64,000 nt of DNA from Anarhynchus alexandrinus (GCA_008711295.1 VUYV01000020.1:63558-127557); one strand, 5' to 3'; positions 34,995-48,279 are shown, counted from the stretch's first letter. Made by a program: numbers and translations. The notes: generated from the letters alone by a model not told the origin.

Positions 34995-35631
34995 GTAAGT
35001 GGATCCACTGGCATTGGTGTCGGTTTGAAAATTTGAAGGGGAGGATTTAGAAATGATGCAAAGAGTATAATCAGAGGAACTAAAGCTGACGCGTTGTTTG
35101 AAGAATGCCTGTAAAATAAGTTGAAAAGATTGCTAATTCTGCTTTCCTTGAGAATGGAAGGCCCTGCCTCTGCTTGATTTCTTCTACCTCAGTACGTGTT
35201 TTGTGGCACTAACTTTAAATTTGCCAAAAATCTTGTCAAACTTCTCAAAACTTTGCCTAGTGAGAATGTGATATTCGTCAGGGGTCTTCAGGCAAAATAG
35301 TTTTGTATGGTGAATGGAATAAAGCATGATGCTTTCAGCTCTTATTGTCATAGCCCTGCGAGGGAAGCATGTGGCATTTACACTGACAGGACTTTTCTTC
35401 ATCTTAAGTCTTTGAAATAAACTGTATATACTGTATACCAAAATGCTTTCACATTTTAACGTATAGCATCGCACAGGTCAATACTCTAGCTGCAGTTCTT
35501 GTAGTAGTGTTTGCCTAAGATCATTTCAGTCTTCTCATTCTATATCTTTAACAGGGATACGTCTATAACATTTAAAATTCAAACCAGTACAGAATTTAAA
35601 TAGCATTAAACCTTCTTATCTTACTCTGTAG

Positions 35632-35911
35632 CTTGCCCTTCATCAGTATCTGTTGAAATAAGCGCAGATGGTGTCAATATGTTACCTTTGTCAACTCCTG
35701 TTATCACAAGTGGTCTCACGTATATAAAAATCCAGCTGGTAAAAGCTGAAGTTGCCTCAGCTGTCTGCCTCCGTCTCCATCGCCCTCGGGATGCCAGCAC
35801 ACTAGGCCTCTCCCAGATCAAACTGTTAGGCCTCACGGCCTTTGGAAACACCTCCTCTGCAACCGTCAATAATCCATTCCTTCCTTCTGAGGATCAGGTC
35901 TCTAAAACAAG
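35632..35911 (+). CDS. BIRC6: BIRC6 window exon 26 (beta-sandwich module)
   Basis: 280 bases, window residues 1491-1583: CPSSVSVEISADGVNMLPLS, GLTYIKIQLVKAEVASAVCL, RLHRPRDASTLGLSQIKLLG, LTAFGNTSSATVNNPFLP. Alternating strands complete the galactose-binding-like fold begun in exon 25 (inference from pattern). Acceptor cttactctgtag, donor gtaagc. The 3' half is GC-richer than the introns. Intron 26 (2186 bases) has poly-A runs at 36456-36468 and 37671-37685, the second followed by an A/C-rich stretch, and no mobile element I recognise. Confidence 0.96.
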
Positions 35912-37670
35912 GTAAGCCTCTAGTATCAGTGGGCAGAGGCGCGTTGGTGCTGGTTCATGCTTTTGTCTTTTTTAACCACGTTTTCTGCTCTGAGACAGAC
36001 TTTCAGTAGCAAACTGTGTTCGTGAGTACCTGGTTTTGTAGTTGAATTTTGACATTTGCAGAATCGGTTTCAAATATCTGCATATGTGAAAGGGTCTGTT
36101 TCATCTCTGCGATGGTGAAAAAATACAAAGGATAGGAAAGCATTCAGAGTTGCAGTCTGTGTGTTTAATGGGTAGGCAGTTGTCAAAAAAAGTGTAGTGA
36201 CATATTTCTTACCCCTACTGAAGTCAACAGTTATGTAAGTATTGGAGCAGGAATAGAAATAGGACAATGGGATGTTTTGTGGAAGTCATATCTGATATTG
36301 CTGTTCGCAAACATTTGCAAAATAGGAACTGAATGTTGTTGTGATTCTGGCATATCAGCAAGATTTCTTTTCAAAAGCTTTTTTGGGGTTAGGTGGCATC
36401 TTGAGTTTCGTACTCATTTTTAAAATAAAAGTAAATAAAACCTTGAGGATTTACCAAAAAAAAAAAAAAGTTAAAATATTCCAAGTTTGAATTTAATTTA
36501 ATGGGTGAATTTTTGAGCTTTCCTGGTTCTGAAAGTTAGTTTACCAAATTGTAAACATTTGTTACTTTTGAAATATTTCGGTTTTGAACCTTAAGGTTTA
36601 TAAATTTGAAAAAAGAGCAGGGGAAAGTTTTAAAAACCTTTCTTCTTTTGCTGAGAAAAATTTGGAGAGAGTAAGTAAATTTAGAGAACATGAATACTGT
36701 CCAGTGTTTTGTCAGTGTTTTTGTCAGTTATACAACTTTTGATAGAAGCTGTATGACTGTAATTGGTCTTTGATCTTCAAGAACAGTGAAGCAAATTTTC
36801 ATAGTCAGATTTATAATACTGCTACATTTGTGCTTCAGAAAAGGTTATCTTAAAGTCACACAAAAGCAATCAGTATTTAAAGAAAGAAGGTGAGTGTACA
36901 TTCTTCATGTCTGGAGATGCTTTATTGTGGCTTTCAGCTTAGTTTTATAAGTATCTCAGTAAAGTAGTGGTAGTAATATGGTAGAGATATTCAGTAAGTT
37001 TGGATATACTTTTGTTTTAGACATAACAGAAAACTTGCTCTTTTCTAAAATGATAAATATTTAGGAGTAAAGTATTCCTAAAATAATAGGGTAAACTTCA
37101 TTTAAGGTCTGTATGCAAGTTTGCCCCTTTTTTTTGAACGCTGGGAGGTAAGGGTAGCTGTGAAAATGTTAACCTGTTAGTTTCGAACTTGTCAGTGAAA
37201 TGATGCCATTTATTTCACATGCAACTTCGATTGCCATCTTGTTCGTAATGCTTGTTTAAACAGCATTTTAGTATATTTTTTATAAATAAAGTCTAGTTAA
37301 TGTTTTTTCAGATTGGTTTGATTACAATAGGTTTACTTTTCAAGATTTACTATTAAAAGGAATACTGAACGATAGTGTTAAAGAATAAGAGAGACGTGGG
37401 GCAAATGCTGTGGCTAACGTTGTTAATTCCTGCTCTTCTTCTGTGTGCTTTTTAAAGCAGGTTCACTAAGCTTCACTGTAATGTATTGTAGATGTGTGTG
37501 ACCCTAAAAGTTTGTAAAGTCAGGGAAGCTGTGCAGGTGTATAATTTTAATGCCAGCCACTATTGCAGAATCTTGACCTTAAATACAAATAAATCCAATT
37601 GTGCCTAAGTGAGGCAGTATGCTGTTTCATGTTTCACATTTATGTTTTGTCCAGCTCCTTTTAATGTATT

Positions 37671-37720
37671 AAAAAAAAAAAAAAACAAACCCCAAAACCC
37701 AACACACACCGCCCCCCTAC
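37671..37720 (+). repeat. Poly-A plus A/C-rich low-complexity tract
   Basis: Fifteen A followed by blocks of A and C ending in accgcccccctac, in intron 26. It resembles the tract at 10192 and may be a decayed retroposon tail, but no body is recognisable upstream. Confidence 0.65.
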
Positions 37721-38097
37721 TTTTCCCCCTATATAAACACCTTCCCCTCCACCTTTGCCCCAGTAGGTTGGCCCTATTGGAAGAAATATGTATGTGAATC
37801 AAGAAATCTTGAGAAACTTTGGTAATAAAACTTGCAGGCTCTTGTCTCTTCCTACCTACAAACCTTGCCTTTCTTACAACGTTAAGCCAGTGATTACAAC
37901 AGCATTGCTAATGTATTTTACTTTGTGGTCTTAAATTCAGTCATTTTAATTTGCTTTTCTCAGATGATGTCTGATGATGTCACAGCCATTTTCTGCAGTA
38001 CTTGTCTTAGAATCTAATACACATAGTTATGTTATAGATTAAAAATAAAATAATAAGAAAATGATGCATTAGCTCATTTTTATGTTTTCCTTTTCAG

Positions 38098-38354
38098 CAT
38101 TGGATGGTTAAGATTATTACACCACTGCCTCACTCACATAAGTGATTTAGAAGGAATGATGGCTAGTGCTGCAGCACCCACTGCTAATCTGTTGCAGACA
38201 TGTGCTGCTCTACTAATGTCACCTTACTGCGGTATGCATTCTCCAAACATTGAGGCTGTGCTTGTAAAAATTGGGCTTCAGTCCACCAGAATAGGCCTAA
38301 AACTGATTGACATTCTTCTAAGAAACTGCTCAGCGTCAGGGAGCGATCCTGCAG
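38098..38354 (+). CDS. BIRC6: BIRC6 window exon 27
   Basis: 257 bases, window residues 1584-1669: IGWLRLLHHCLTHISDLEGM, MASAAAPTANLLQTCAALLM, SPYCGMHSPNIEAVLVKIGL, LKLIDILLRNCSASGSD. Helical scaffold resumes after the beta module. A gtatgc sequence inside it (38231) is not used, because the frame and conserved protein continue. Acceptor ttttccttttcag, donor gtgagt. Intron 27 (1188 bases) shows nothing distinctive. Confidence 0.96.
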
Positions 38355-39542
38355 GTGAGTGCAGTGTTTTTCTTTTCAGTTGCTGCTTAAAAACATTGCT
38401 TGTATAAATGTACAAATATAGTATATTTGCACGTTACTTTCTGATTCTGAATTTGGGGTGCCAGAACTTGCCGTTGTGCTTTGTTCTGCTTCCAAGTATC
38501 ACAGTCTTTGTATGTGGGTACTTCTACGACAGTAAAGCAGTGCGACCAGGGTTGTTTTGATTTTTGTGCGGAATAGATAATTAGGTGAATGTTTTGAAGA
38601 CATGGGAGTAGGACATGCAATATATTGTAAGCACATCTTACTATGTGTACTATGTCTACATGTTTCAAAATACGCAGCATCCATGAGTAGTGTTAAGGAA
38701 AACAAATGCAGCAAAATTTGGGCAGTGATAGTTGGTAGGACAGTATAAAGTCTAAATAGCACAAAGCATTGAAAATATTTACAGGTTGGAGGTATGTAAT
38801 CAAGACACTTGAACAACTAATTTCTGTCCCACAGTGAAATTTTGCAGTAGCTCTTCTGTTAAGGCACTGGATTTTTGTGTTTCTGATTCCATACCACTTT
38901 GCTGTTCTGTGGCTTTTAAGTGGAAGAAAACTGAAATCAAATATTTCCTATTTTGAAGTTGCTGATACTAACTGATTCTCAAAATGGCTTCCAGGACTTA
39001 CTTTGCAATGAGTGAACGTTTCAGTGTGGCCTACTGTCTTTTGCTGGAATGCTGTTAGATAAGAGAGTAGTTTCCTGCAGGGCAGGAGATGAGCACAGTG
39101 AGGAGAAGATGAATAGGAAATAATCTGAGGAGATCCTTGGCCTTAGTCTCATTGATGGAAATTGGAGTTAAATAAGCTTCCATTTTGAAATAAATGTTTG
39201 CTTCTGTGAAGTATGAGGTTGGACAGCTCTATTGGAATTGTCTTTGGAATATGTTGAAGAAAATCCTACTAGTTAAACGTTTAAGTCCTGTATCTGATGA
39301 ATGTTGCAATGATTTTTCCTTTTCTGGTAAGGCTGAACATTCATTGCATTGAACATACAAAATGCACGGTTTCAAGACAGTGATGTGTATATAAATTGCA
39401 TCCTTATGTTAATGGCAGAACTCAATTCAATGTTAATATTGCAATTCTATAATAATTTCATTAGTACTTTAAAAAAAATACATATATAAGTACTTCTATT
39501 ATTTCCCCTCCTCCCTTTTGTTTTTTTTTTTAATGCGGCAAG

Positions 39543-39651
39543 ATCTGAATAGCCCTTTACTGTTTGGAAGATTAAATGGTCTCTCTTCTGACTCCACAAT
39601 AGACATTCTTTATCAGCTTGGAACAACTCAAGACCCTGGAACAAAAGATAG
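39543..39651 (+). CDS. BIRC6: BIRC6 window exon 28
   Basis: 109 bases, window residues 1670-1705: DLNSPLLFGRLNGLSSDSTI then DILYQLGTTQDPGTKD. Acceptor gcggcaag follows a long pyrimidine tract 12 or more bases upstream; donor gtaatg. Intron 28 is 505 bases and holds nothing recognised. Confidence 0.95.
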
Positions 39652-40156
39652 GTAATGTTATTTGGATTCTCACGTGGAAGTGTATACAAAAAATCTGCTA
39701 AGTAGTGGCTTGACGTTACTGCACAAAACTTTTAAAAATCTGATTGTTATGAGATAGCCTAAAAGTGCAGAAATCTAAAGAAGCTTTCCAGCTTTCCCTC
39801 CTAGCTCCTTGCATCCTTTGCAAAGAATGCTGTCCCTCTTTTTTTGCTCTTATAAATGTGATAAAACTTTTAGGGTGCAACTGACTTTTCTCTCAAATAC
39901 TGAGAACTCAAATGCCTGCTATGTTTTCTTTCTCTGTAGAAAGAAAGCTCACATTTAGCTTTCCAAGATAAGTGTTTTTAATTTTTCCCATGTTAGTGAT
40001 CTAAGTCTTGAGAAAAGAGAGTTTGAGCTCTCTCTTGAACTTTGCTTCAAAGGAGGAGATAAATGTGTAATTCAGATTACTAAAAGAAAGCGAGCTAATT
40101 TGGTTTTGAGTGTTTCTTTCACCCTTGATAATGTACTACATCATCTTGCCTTCCAG

Positions 40157-40378
40157 AATTCAAGCATTGCTGAAATGGGTCAGCGATTCCGCAAGAGTTG
40201 CAGCTATGAAAAAAAGTGGCCGGGTCAGCTACATTTGTCCAAATAGCTCAACAAGAGAGTATGGTCTTTTGATGCCATCTCCTTCCCATTTGCATTGTGT
40301 AGCAGCAATTTTGTGGCATAGTTATGAATTGCTTGTTGAATATGATTTACCAGCGTTGCTGGACAGAGAGCTCTTTGA
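40157..40378 (+). CDS. BIRC6: BIRC6 window exon 29
   Basis: 222 bases, phase 2-2, window residues 1706-1779: IQALLKWVSDSARVAAMKKS, GRVSYICPNSSTREYGLLMP, HLHCVAAILWHSYELLVEYD and LPALLDRELF. The donor is gtaagt directly after GA, so the split Glu codon continues as ESLFNWSMS. Acceptor tcttgccttccag. Intron 29 (3029 bases) is AT-rich with a (TG)9 microsatellite at 43023-43040; no mobile element was recognised. Confidence 0.96.
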
Positions 40379-43022
40379 GTAAGTAAAAGAAAAAGTCTTG
40401 CACCACGTACTTTGTATAACTGAATTATTTTGTTCACTGAAATGATATGACTTGAAGTACACTCATTGGGAAACAGTAGTGGAAATTGTCATCCTGAAGC
40501 TTATTGACACAGTGAATACTTAAAGATATCTAAACAGGTGGGTTTGTACATCTAAACACAAAACTGCACTTCACATGTTCCAGGTATAATTGTGTTTAAA
40601 AGCAAAAATCCAAAAGAAAACAGCAAATCTGGGTATATACTTGCACATGTGTGAAAGGTAAACTGTTCCATGGTTTTGGTTTTGTTTGTGGGTTTTTTAG
40701 TGGATAACTCTGGGCTGTTCTTGTTGAAATTGAGTGTTGGCAGTAATTTTCACAGTGCCTAAAAATCACGATCTTCATTAGTATCCTGTTATATAAGCAT
40801 TAATTTATTACTCTTGGTATCCAACATGTATAACTGCTAGCTAAGAGCTAGGGTAGGGGGGGATTGGTTTTTAGAGTCACCACTTTCGTTCCAGTCATAG
40901 TCTGATTTGAAAGAAACAAAGCATAAAGTCTTGAGAGAATCTTGAAGTATGAATTTACTGCATGTTGTTTGATTCTAAGGGAAAGTTCACCCTAAACACC
41001 AAATATATACTTATGGTGACTCCAGATTGAAAATATATGAGCTAACGTTCCTAATTTATGTTACTTAAACGTCTCTTTGGTTTAAGCAAAACAAAGAAGA
41101 GAAGCTACATAGCTTTGTTTCACGTGTATTATAGAAATATAGCTGTTAAATTCCCATATCTAGTAAAGCATCTTTCATTTGTGGCATTGAATAAAATTCC
41201 AGTTAATGAAAGGAACTTTGATAGCACACAATTTTTTTTGTTGCCCTTAGGAAACATTCATGTTTTTCTGCTACCCTACTGTCTTCTTTAGGCACAGTCA
41301 AACATTCAAACACTGGGAAAGGTACAAGTTACAGTTATTGGTACAAGCGTGGGGAGCTCTTCTATATGTGCAACTTGGTGGTCTTTAGATACATGACTAC
41401 AGGCTAGACCTTTCCCAAAGACACTTCAGTGATACTGTCATATAAATAATTGTTAATTCAAAATAAGTTTGTTCATTTTGAGAATTAATTTAAGGATTTT
41501 AAGTTGCAGGTCAATTAGTCCTTTCAGGAATACGTTTTAACAGAAGTACATTTTCAGGATGGATTTTAGCATTTGAAAAGGAAGACCTCTTAACAAAAAT
41601 AGACTTCCTAAAACGGATAGCCCATTTAGATTTATACTAGTATAAAAGTGGGTTTCACAATTAAATTCCCGTCTTTTGGAGGAGAGTATGTTGTTTTCAT
41701 CCCAGGACAAAATGAAGGAATACTAATAAAACTATTGTACCTAGTTTGAATATGCATGTTGCAATATAGCCCTGTCCCTCTATGTCCTGCCAAATAAAAC
41801 TATAATTCATATCAGCCAGCATCTGGAGCAAATTATAAAATACATTTTTAATAAATAGAGAAGGATTGTTGTCAGACTTATAGGGCTAAATAATTCTTCT
41901 AATAAAAATAACTTCTCATGTGTATTCTTCATCCTTTTTGATATTTTAATTTTTGAAATATTTTCATTGATTCTGGCTATAACTCCTCATTTATATTTCA
42001 TGTAATATTTCACTTTTGTCTTGGATATATTTTCCCATCATCCCCATTTTCCATTTCAATATTTCTGCCTTGGCCAATGGATACTAATTTATTCTGTAGT
42101 TATTTTTAATATCTAGTTGGAAAAGAATCTTATTTTTCATAGAGCATGAACTTACTCAGAAAATTTTGGCGGAAGGATCGTGTGAATATATAGCTGGAGA
42201 ACAGTTTAAGTGTACCTTTATTACATGTGGGCTTTTGGAAATTTTGACTGTCTTCTCAAAGTTATGAGTCGTTTGGTCACTGAGGTGACTTTTTAATGTT
42301 TTATCTTGGAGAGGGTTTTTTATCAGCCATTCACTAGACTGATGGTAAAGCTGAGTTTTGGTTAGACCCATGTTCTGTTCTAGACTCTTAGATTCCCTTA
42401 GACTACACATAGAACAACACTTCCATCCAGAAGAGGGGAAAACAGTCCTTGTCTTCAAACAGGAATGTCATATATGATGATACATCCAACCTTATTTAAA
42501 AAACTAACATTGAAGGGGCACGAAGTGTGCGTTCACATGTGTGCATGAAAGGTTAAGATAATGTAACTTATGTATGCTATCATAATACTGTGAATGCAGT
42601 TCTGAAAACTGTGGGGGTTTTTTAAAATACTTCACCTCCTCTGAGCAAGTCTGTATGAAGAAATGATGATTTCAGTGCTTTACAAATGGCACTTCTGAAA
42701 TGTAAGCTGAATAATAGAAGCTTTTGCATTCATGTGCCTTGGATTACTGTTCAAGCGCATGGTATTTGGGGGGAAGTGAGTTTGAAAGTAGGTGGGATTT
42801 AGTATCTCTCAGGAATAATTCTGTTGTTAACTTGTGTCTTAAATTCAGGTTGAGTAAGGATAGTGAGGGTGACATCATTCAACCAACAAGATTGTTTCTG
42901 CTTTCATTTTTTTGCAACATCTTTAGGTAGAACTGTAATAAAACAAATTTTAAAAAATTTTGTAAACATGTTAAAATACTCTCAGTTCTTACAAAGGATT
43001 AAGAGAGCTTTATGTAAATGGG

Positions 43023-43040
43023 CGTGTGTGTGTGTGTGTG
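43023..43040 (+). repeat. (TG)9 microsatellite
   Basis: Nine TG units near the 3' end of intron 29. Confidence 0.9.
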
Positions 43041-43407
43041 ATCCTACTAGCTGCAGCTTATAGGGTTGAAAGCATGAAGAGGTTGCAGTTGGCTCAAAAA
43101 TGCAGAAATTATGTGACAACTGTCAAAAGACTAAAATCCTGTCTTTCATGTGCAGCATACCAGAAAAGTCGGTTTATTTCTATTTAAATACAGTAAGATG
43201 AAAGACATTTAAACCTAGGGTTGAGGAATGCCTTTTGGGTAATGAACGTCCTGCTGATACTGTGATCCAAACAAGGCTTTCAGCTCAGTGTGTTTTACAA
43301 CAGCTTCTACAATAATCGTCGATGTAGAGAGATGTTTTATGAACCAATGACGAAAAGGGACTATGAGTGGCGAACTATGTGTTGACATGATTTTCTGTCT
43401 TCCACAG

Positions 43408-44188
43408 GTCACTGTTTAACTGGTCCATGTCTCTTCCCTGCAACATGGTTTTGAAGAAAGCTGTTGATAGTTTGCTTTGCTCGATGTGCCACATCCACCC
43501 GAATTATTTTTCCTTACTCATGGGATGGATGGGTATCACTCCTCCTCCAATGCAGTGTCAACACAGACTGTCCATGACTGATGACAGCAAAAAGCAGGAC
43601 CTTAGTTCATCTTTAACAGATGACTCTAAAAACGCACAAGCCCCTCTTGCACTAACGGAGTCTCACCTGGCTACTCTTGCTGCCTCATCTCAGTCTCCCG
43701 AAGCTATCAAGCAATTATTGGACTCAGGTTTGCCTTCACTGCTCGTAAGAAGTCTTGCTAGTTTTTGCTTTAACCATACTTCGAGCTCTGACTGCGCTGC
43801 ACAATCAATGGATATCACCCAGGACAGGCTCAGGAGGCATCATGTTCCACAGCACTTTAATAAAATGCCGATCACGGCAGACCTGGTTGCTCCTGTTCTC
43901 AGGTTTTTGACAGAAGTTGGCAACAGCCACATGATGAAGGATTGGTTGGGTGGCTCTGAAGTCAATCCCCTGTGGACAGCACTTTTATTTCTGTTGTGCC
44001 ATTCTGGTGCTACTTCTGGAGGACACAATGTGACAGCACAACAGACCAGTGCAAGGTCTAGCTTGCTTTCTTCAACTGTAACAACAGGGTTGACCACTCA
44101 GCAGCGGACAGCAATTGAAAATGCAACAGTTGCTTTCTTCTTACAGTGTATTTCTTGCCATCCTAATAACCAGAGACTTATGGCACAG
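43408..44188 (+). CDS. BIRC6: BIRC6 window exon 30 (largest exon)
   Basis: 781 bases, window residues 1780-2040. It opens SLFNWSMSLPCNMVLKKAVD, then SLLCSMCHIHPNYFSLLMGW. A polar, Ser/Asp-rich loop follows (MTDDSKKQDLSSSLTDDSKN), then LTESHLATLAASSQSPEAIK, LLDSGLPSLLVRSLASFCFN, and after another linker ITADLVAPVLRFLTEVGNSH, WLGGSEVNPLWTALLFLLCH. It closes with QQRTAIENATVAFFLQCISC. This is several armadillo-like units separated by disordered loops. Acceptor ctgtcttccacag, donor gtgaga. Intron 30 (915 bases) shows nothing distinctive. Confidence 0.97.
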
Positions 44189-45103
44189 GTGAGAGAGAAA
44201 AAAAATAACATTTTCATTTCTTTATTAACAACTACAGCCAACTTTTAAAACTTCTAATTTTTTTTTAGCTTTCTTTAATATAACTTTAAGCTGTCATTGA
44301 CTGGAAAAGTTTTGTATTAAAATTATTAGCTTGTTGGTCTGGCTTTGAAAAGTATAAAAATGTTTTGGCATGGCTGTCCAGTCCTATGTATAGATTTGTA
44401 TTCGTCTTGGTTTAGAGGAATAAACTTTAGACCAAAATACTGTATTTAAGAGGTCTAAACTCTTCTGGAATGGAATTTGGAAATTAAGCTTCATCCACAT
44501 CTTGTATATTAGTAACTTCAGGAGATTTCCTGGTAAATTTGCATGCAGAACCACATACCCCGCACAATCTGTGACCAGGGAAATGTGAGCTATTGCAGAA
44601 TATGGCTTTGCATTTGGCGTTCTAATGCAAATTCCGTTATTTTCCTCACATTTGTTAGGCTTGCAGGCCTATTTGAATAAAAGTATAATTAAAAAAAAGA
44701 TTTTTCAACATTAAGAATGACAATGCCCTGGGAACGGGTAGACTTCAGTAAAAAAAATTAGTACAGTTCTCTGTTAATGGCTGGTAGTAATACTGCATTA
44801 TGCAGTGGGAAATCTTTGCTTTGGGAATTTGAAAGCTGTTTTTCTAAATTTTTTTATCTTGAGGTTTTTTATCTTTTTGAGTAGTCTACATGTTTACAAT
44901 TACTCAGATGCTTAGATACTTTTTAAAAAAAACCCAGTGTTTTTTGCTGCTAGTATTTTCTCCAGTGGTGCTCATTTCTGATCTGGTTTGAATGATAACT
45001 GCAAGGTAGATCTTAGGCACTGCCTATTATGGCTGTGTAGAGCTGTATTTTGTAGACCTAAATATAGAAATATTTTAAATCTGATGTCATTTTGTATTCC
45101 CAG

Positions 45104-45247
45104 GTTCTCTGTGAATTGTTCCAGTCCTCTCCTCAGCGTGGGAACCTCCCAACCTCTGGAAACATTTCAGGATTTATTAGGAGGCTTTTTTTGCAACTGA
45201 TGCTAGAGGATGAGAAAGTGACTTTGTTTCTTCAATCCCCATGTCCA
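45104..45247 (+). CDS. BIRC6: BIRC6 window exon 31
   Basis: 144 bases, exactly 48 codons, phase 0-0, window residues 2041-2088: VLCELFQSSPQRGNLPTSGN, ISGFIRRLFLQLMLEDEKVT and LFLQSPCP. Acceptor tttgtattcccag, donor gtaaga. Joining to exon 32 gives PCPLYKGRIN. Intron 31 (1834 bases) is AT-rich, has a poly-A run near 45297-45310 and a short hairpin-like inverted repeat (GTTCCTCA/TGAGGAAC) around 45574-45602. Confidence 0.96.
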
Positions 45248-47081
45248 GTAAGAATTTTTGATAACTGTATGGTGAACGTGGAATAAATTTAGCCTAAAAA
45301 AAAAAAAAAATCTGGGTATATTCAACTTAGAAATGTCAGATGGCAGCTTTTCCTGCTGTACACGTTGCAGAATTTTTGAAAAGAATGTGTTGGTGAATTG
45401 TAACTCAGCATTTTAAAGAAAATTTAAGGCACTGCTGTAAGACAAAGCCATCTTGTTGAAAATATGCTGCTTCGGAAAGAACTGACAACTGAGATTTATC
45501 TTATATAAGACTTTTTAACGGTATCCATACACATTAGCAGCAAATCTAGATAGAAGTTCTTGTCCTTCCAGCAGTTCCTCAGTTTCAGTTTAATTGAGGA
45601 ACAGTTGTAGTTTTGATGCTTCAAAATTGGCAACGATCCTTCAGCATTAGCCAAAACACCATGAATAAATTCTTGAATTAATTGATAAAACAGATGTATG
45701 CTTTTATACTTTCACATGCTTCACCATAAAAGAGAATTATAATTAATTAATGACTGCAGTGCTATGCTCTCAATTGAAAGCTGTAAATAAAGAAATACAG
45801 GAAAAACAGAAATTATTAAAATATCTGATACTCCCATACAAGGAAAAATTATTTTCTGCTTTGATTTTTGCTGTTCTTACTACATCTCAGAAATAAAGTA
45901 CTACATGAGATAAATGACAGGGAAACTGGCTCAGATAGTTTAAAATGGAAAAGGAGAAACAAACACAATTTTAGCACAAACATTTAAATGTTTTGTTTCA
46001 ACGTGGCTGAGATGATTTGTTAACACGGCCATTGATAATGTGAAGGTAACACCAATTTTCTAATAATTTGTCTTACATAAAATGGATTTTTACAGAATGT
46101 TGCTAGGTATGTAAAAGCAGAAAAAGTATCTTGAAAAGAAGTTGTCAGATAATTCAGTTTCTCCTGTTAAAAACACCAGGAAACAATCTGGCTATTATTA
46201 CTGAGGAAAAGGTGATATTAACATCCAGAGGGAAACCTTAAACATAGTGTGGATGTGCAGCATATACTTCCAGTATATCCAACAACATAACTTTTCAAAG
46301 ATTGGATCCCCATTTTTATCTCTTAAGTTCTTAGCAAACCTGTATTTTATAAGGTAAATTCTGATTGTCATCAAGTATTATATTTGTTTGATAATATTGC
46401 ACAAGGATAAATTGATTCTGTATGTGAATATTAGTAAACAGTTCTCCTGATGATAGGAGGCAGGGGACCAGTGGCACTCTTCTTGCAGAAAAGTCTGTAA
46501 AAAGTTACTGCAAGCAAAGAGTGATACAAAATGTGGACAGAGCTCAGGCTAAAATATGTTATGTTAAAATATTTGAAATATTTTAACTGTTAGTGACTTA
46601 GTTATCCATCATAATAGCAAAAAGTAGATATTAAATCTAGAATAAACTTCATCCTCAAGTCAGAGCAATAAGCAAATGACATATTCCTCTACTCCAAGTA
46701 TATTGTAATTTTCCTAATTTAATTTCAGAATTAAGTTTTAATTTTATAAATAATTTCAAGTCTCAGGCACTTACTTTTTCTCTCATACACAGCTATATAA
46801 AATGATTGGGTTTTTTAAACAAACATGGTATCATATTGTTTCTGCTCCTAAAAATACTCTGGGCTTTTGAAGCAAATTCTTTTGAGTTAAAAAATTAAAC
46901 TTGTCCTGATTTTAGGTATTTTATTGTATATCTTCAAAGTTGAAGGATATGTCAGTTTTCTTTTTAGCACACAAAAGATGTAACTTTATTTTAATGAGGT
47001 GAGTTTATAAGTACTTAGCGTGTTAACTTATTTCTGAATGTTAAAGTCATGTTAAATGTTGACTTTTTTTTCCCCTTCCAG

Positions 47082-47211
47082 CTGTACAAAGGTAGAATTA
47101 ATGCTACTAGTCATGTAATTCAACATCCTATGTATGGAGCTGGACACAAATTCCGTACTCTTCATTTGCCTGTCTCAACAACTCTAGCAGAGGTTCTTGA
47201 TCGTGTGTCAG
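47082..47211 (+). CDS. BIRC6: BIRC6 window exon 32 (ubiquitin-like module, GC donor)
   Basis: 130 bases, window residues 2089-2131: LYKGRINATSHVIQHPMYGA, then GHKFRTLHLPVSTTLAEVLD and RVS. The strand-turn-helix pattern FRTLHLPVSTTLAEVLDRV is what the beta2-alpha1 part of a ubiquitin-like fold looks like; a UBL domain is reported in BIRC6 but the exact match is my inference. The exon ends TCAG followed by gcaagt: a GC donor with otherwise full consensus. Phase is right only at this site, giving SDTPSI with exon 33. Acceptor tttttttccccttccag. Confidence 0.94.
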
Positions 47212-47479
47212 GCAAGTTTGCAATAGTTCATGTTTTAATTTTTTAAGATACAGTTTAAAAAAAAAAATCCCCAAAAACAAAGCCAAAAAACCCGCATAAA
47301 CCAAGAATGTCTAAGATATATTTGCAGTGTTCATCAGTAATTGCTGAATATGAAACAGTGGTTTAAGTTGTAAGCTTTTGCATATGCACTGTGTTCCATG
47401 TAAAATGCACTTTTACTGGTCAAATACTATTTTTTCCTTCTATAATACTCAGGTGGGGAAGGTGGGGTTTTTGTTTCAT

Positions 47480-47542
47480 TCTTTTTTTGGTTGGTGGGGG
47501 ATTTTTTGGTTGGTTGGTTGTTTTGGGGGATTTTTTTGGTTT
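47480..47542 (+). repeat. T/G-rich low-complexity tract
   Basis: Runs of T alternating with G blocks, including ggttggttggttgtttt. Intron 32. Confidence 0.75.
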
Positions 47543-48278
47543 TTAGTATTAATGTGTTCTCAACTCTCTCATGGGATATTTGCAAGACCATACAAATGAT
47601 GCTGCAAATATCAGTCTTTAAAACGCCCTGTCTTTCATCCAGTCACTTAAATATTCCCACATTATTTCAGGTAAATATCCTGGAACTTAAAAGTTTATCT
47701 CAAGATGGAGATGAAATTGTGTTGCTATCAAAAGGGCATTAATGAAGGCTCCGTGTAATTTCTGTGGTTATGCATTTGCCTAAACATTTGATTTTGCTTA
47801 CTAAAATGGAGATTGAAAACCATAATTTACTTTTAGAGATTGATTTTAAAATGATATACAATGAGAGGGTAACGTTAAGGCATGAAATTATTTGTTAGGT
47901 TTTTTAAAAGTTCAGTACTTTCAGTTATACTACTTGAATATACACGGAGAGATGAAGCACTCTGTAGGGGACTCTTGACCAGATCTCCACAGACCATAAT
48001 ACACATTTTTGACACCTGAATGGTAGATGTCTTAATCTTAAAATTAATGCCACCTTGAACTTTAGTGTTTATTTAATATTTCAGAAAATAGAGCTATATG
48101 TTAAAGATTAGATTAGTGATCTTTCTTTGAATGTAGTTAAGGAGTAGAATTCATACCAAAGTGTCGTGTCCATGCCAGAGCTCTCCAGGTGGAACCAGGA
48201 AAGATGGAAGTTGATTCTCCTCCGGGAAGAAATTGAGCAAAATTTATTAGGTTACGTTAAAAATCAGTTTTAAGCGTG

Positions 48279-48279
48279 N
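48279..48279. other. Ambiguous base (N)
   Basis: Single n in intron 32. A sequencing or polishing ambiguity with no effect on coding sequence. Confidence 0.99.

Noticed and set aside
38231..38236. Possible donor gtatgc inside exon 27
   Set aside because: Coding frame and conserved protein continue through it to the gtgagt donor at 38355.
43840..44097. 85-codon minus-strand open frame
   Set aside because: Antisense shadow of exon 30.
45574..45602. 8-base-arm inverted repeat as a small RNA hairpin
   Set aside because: Arms are short and the loop long. It lacks the stem length of a miRNA precursor.
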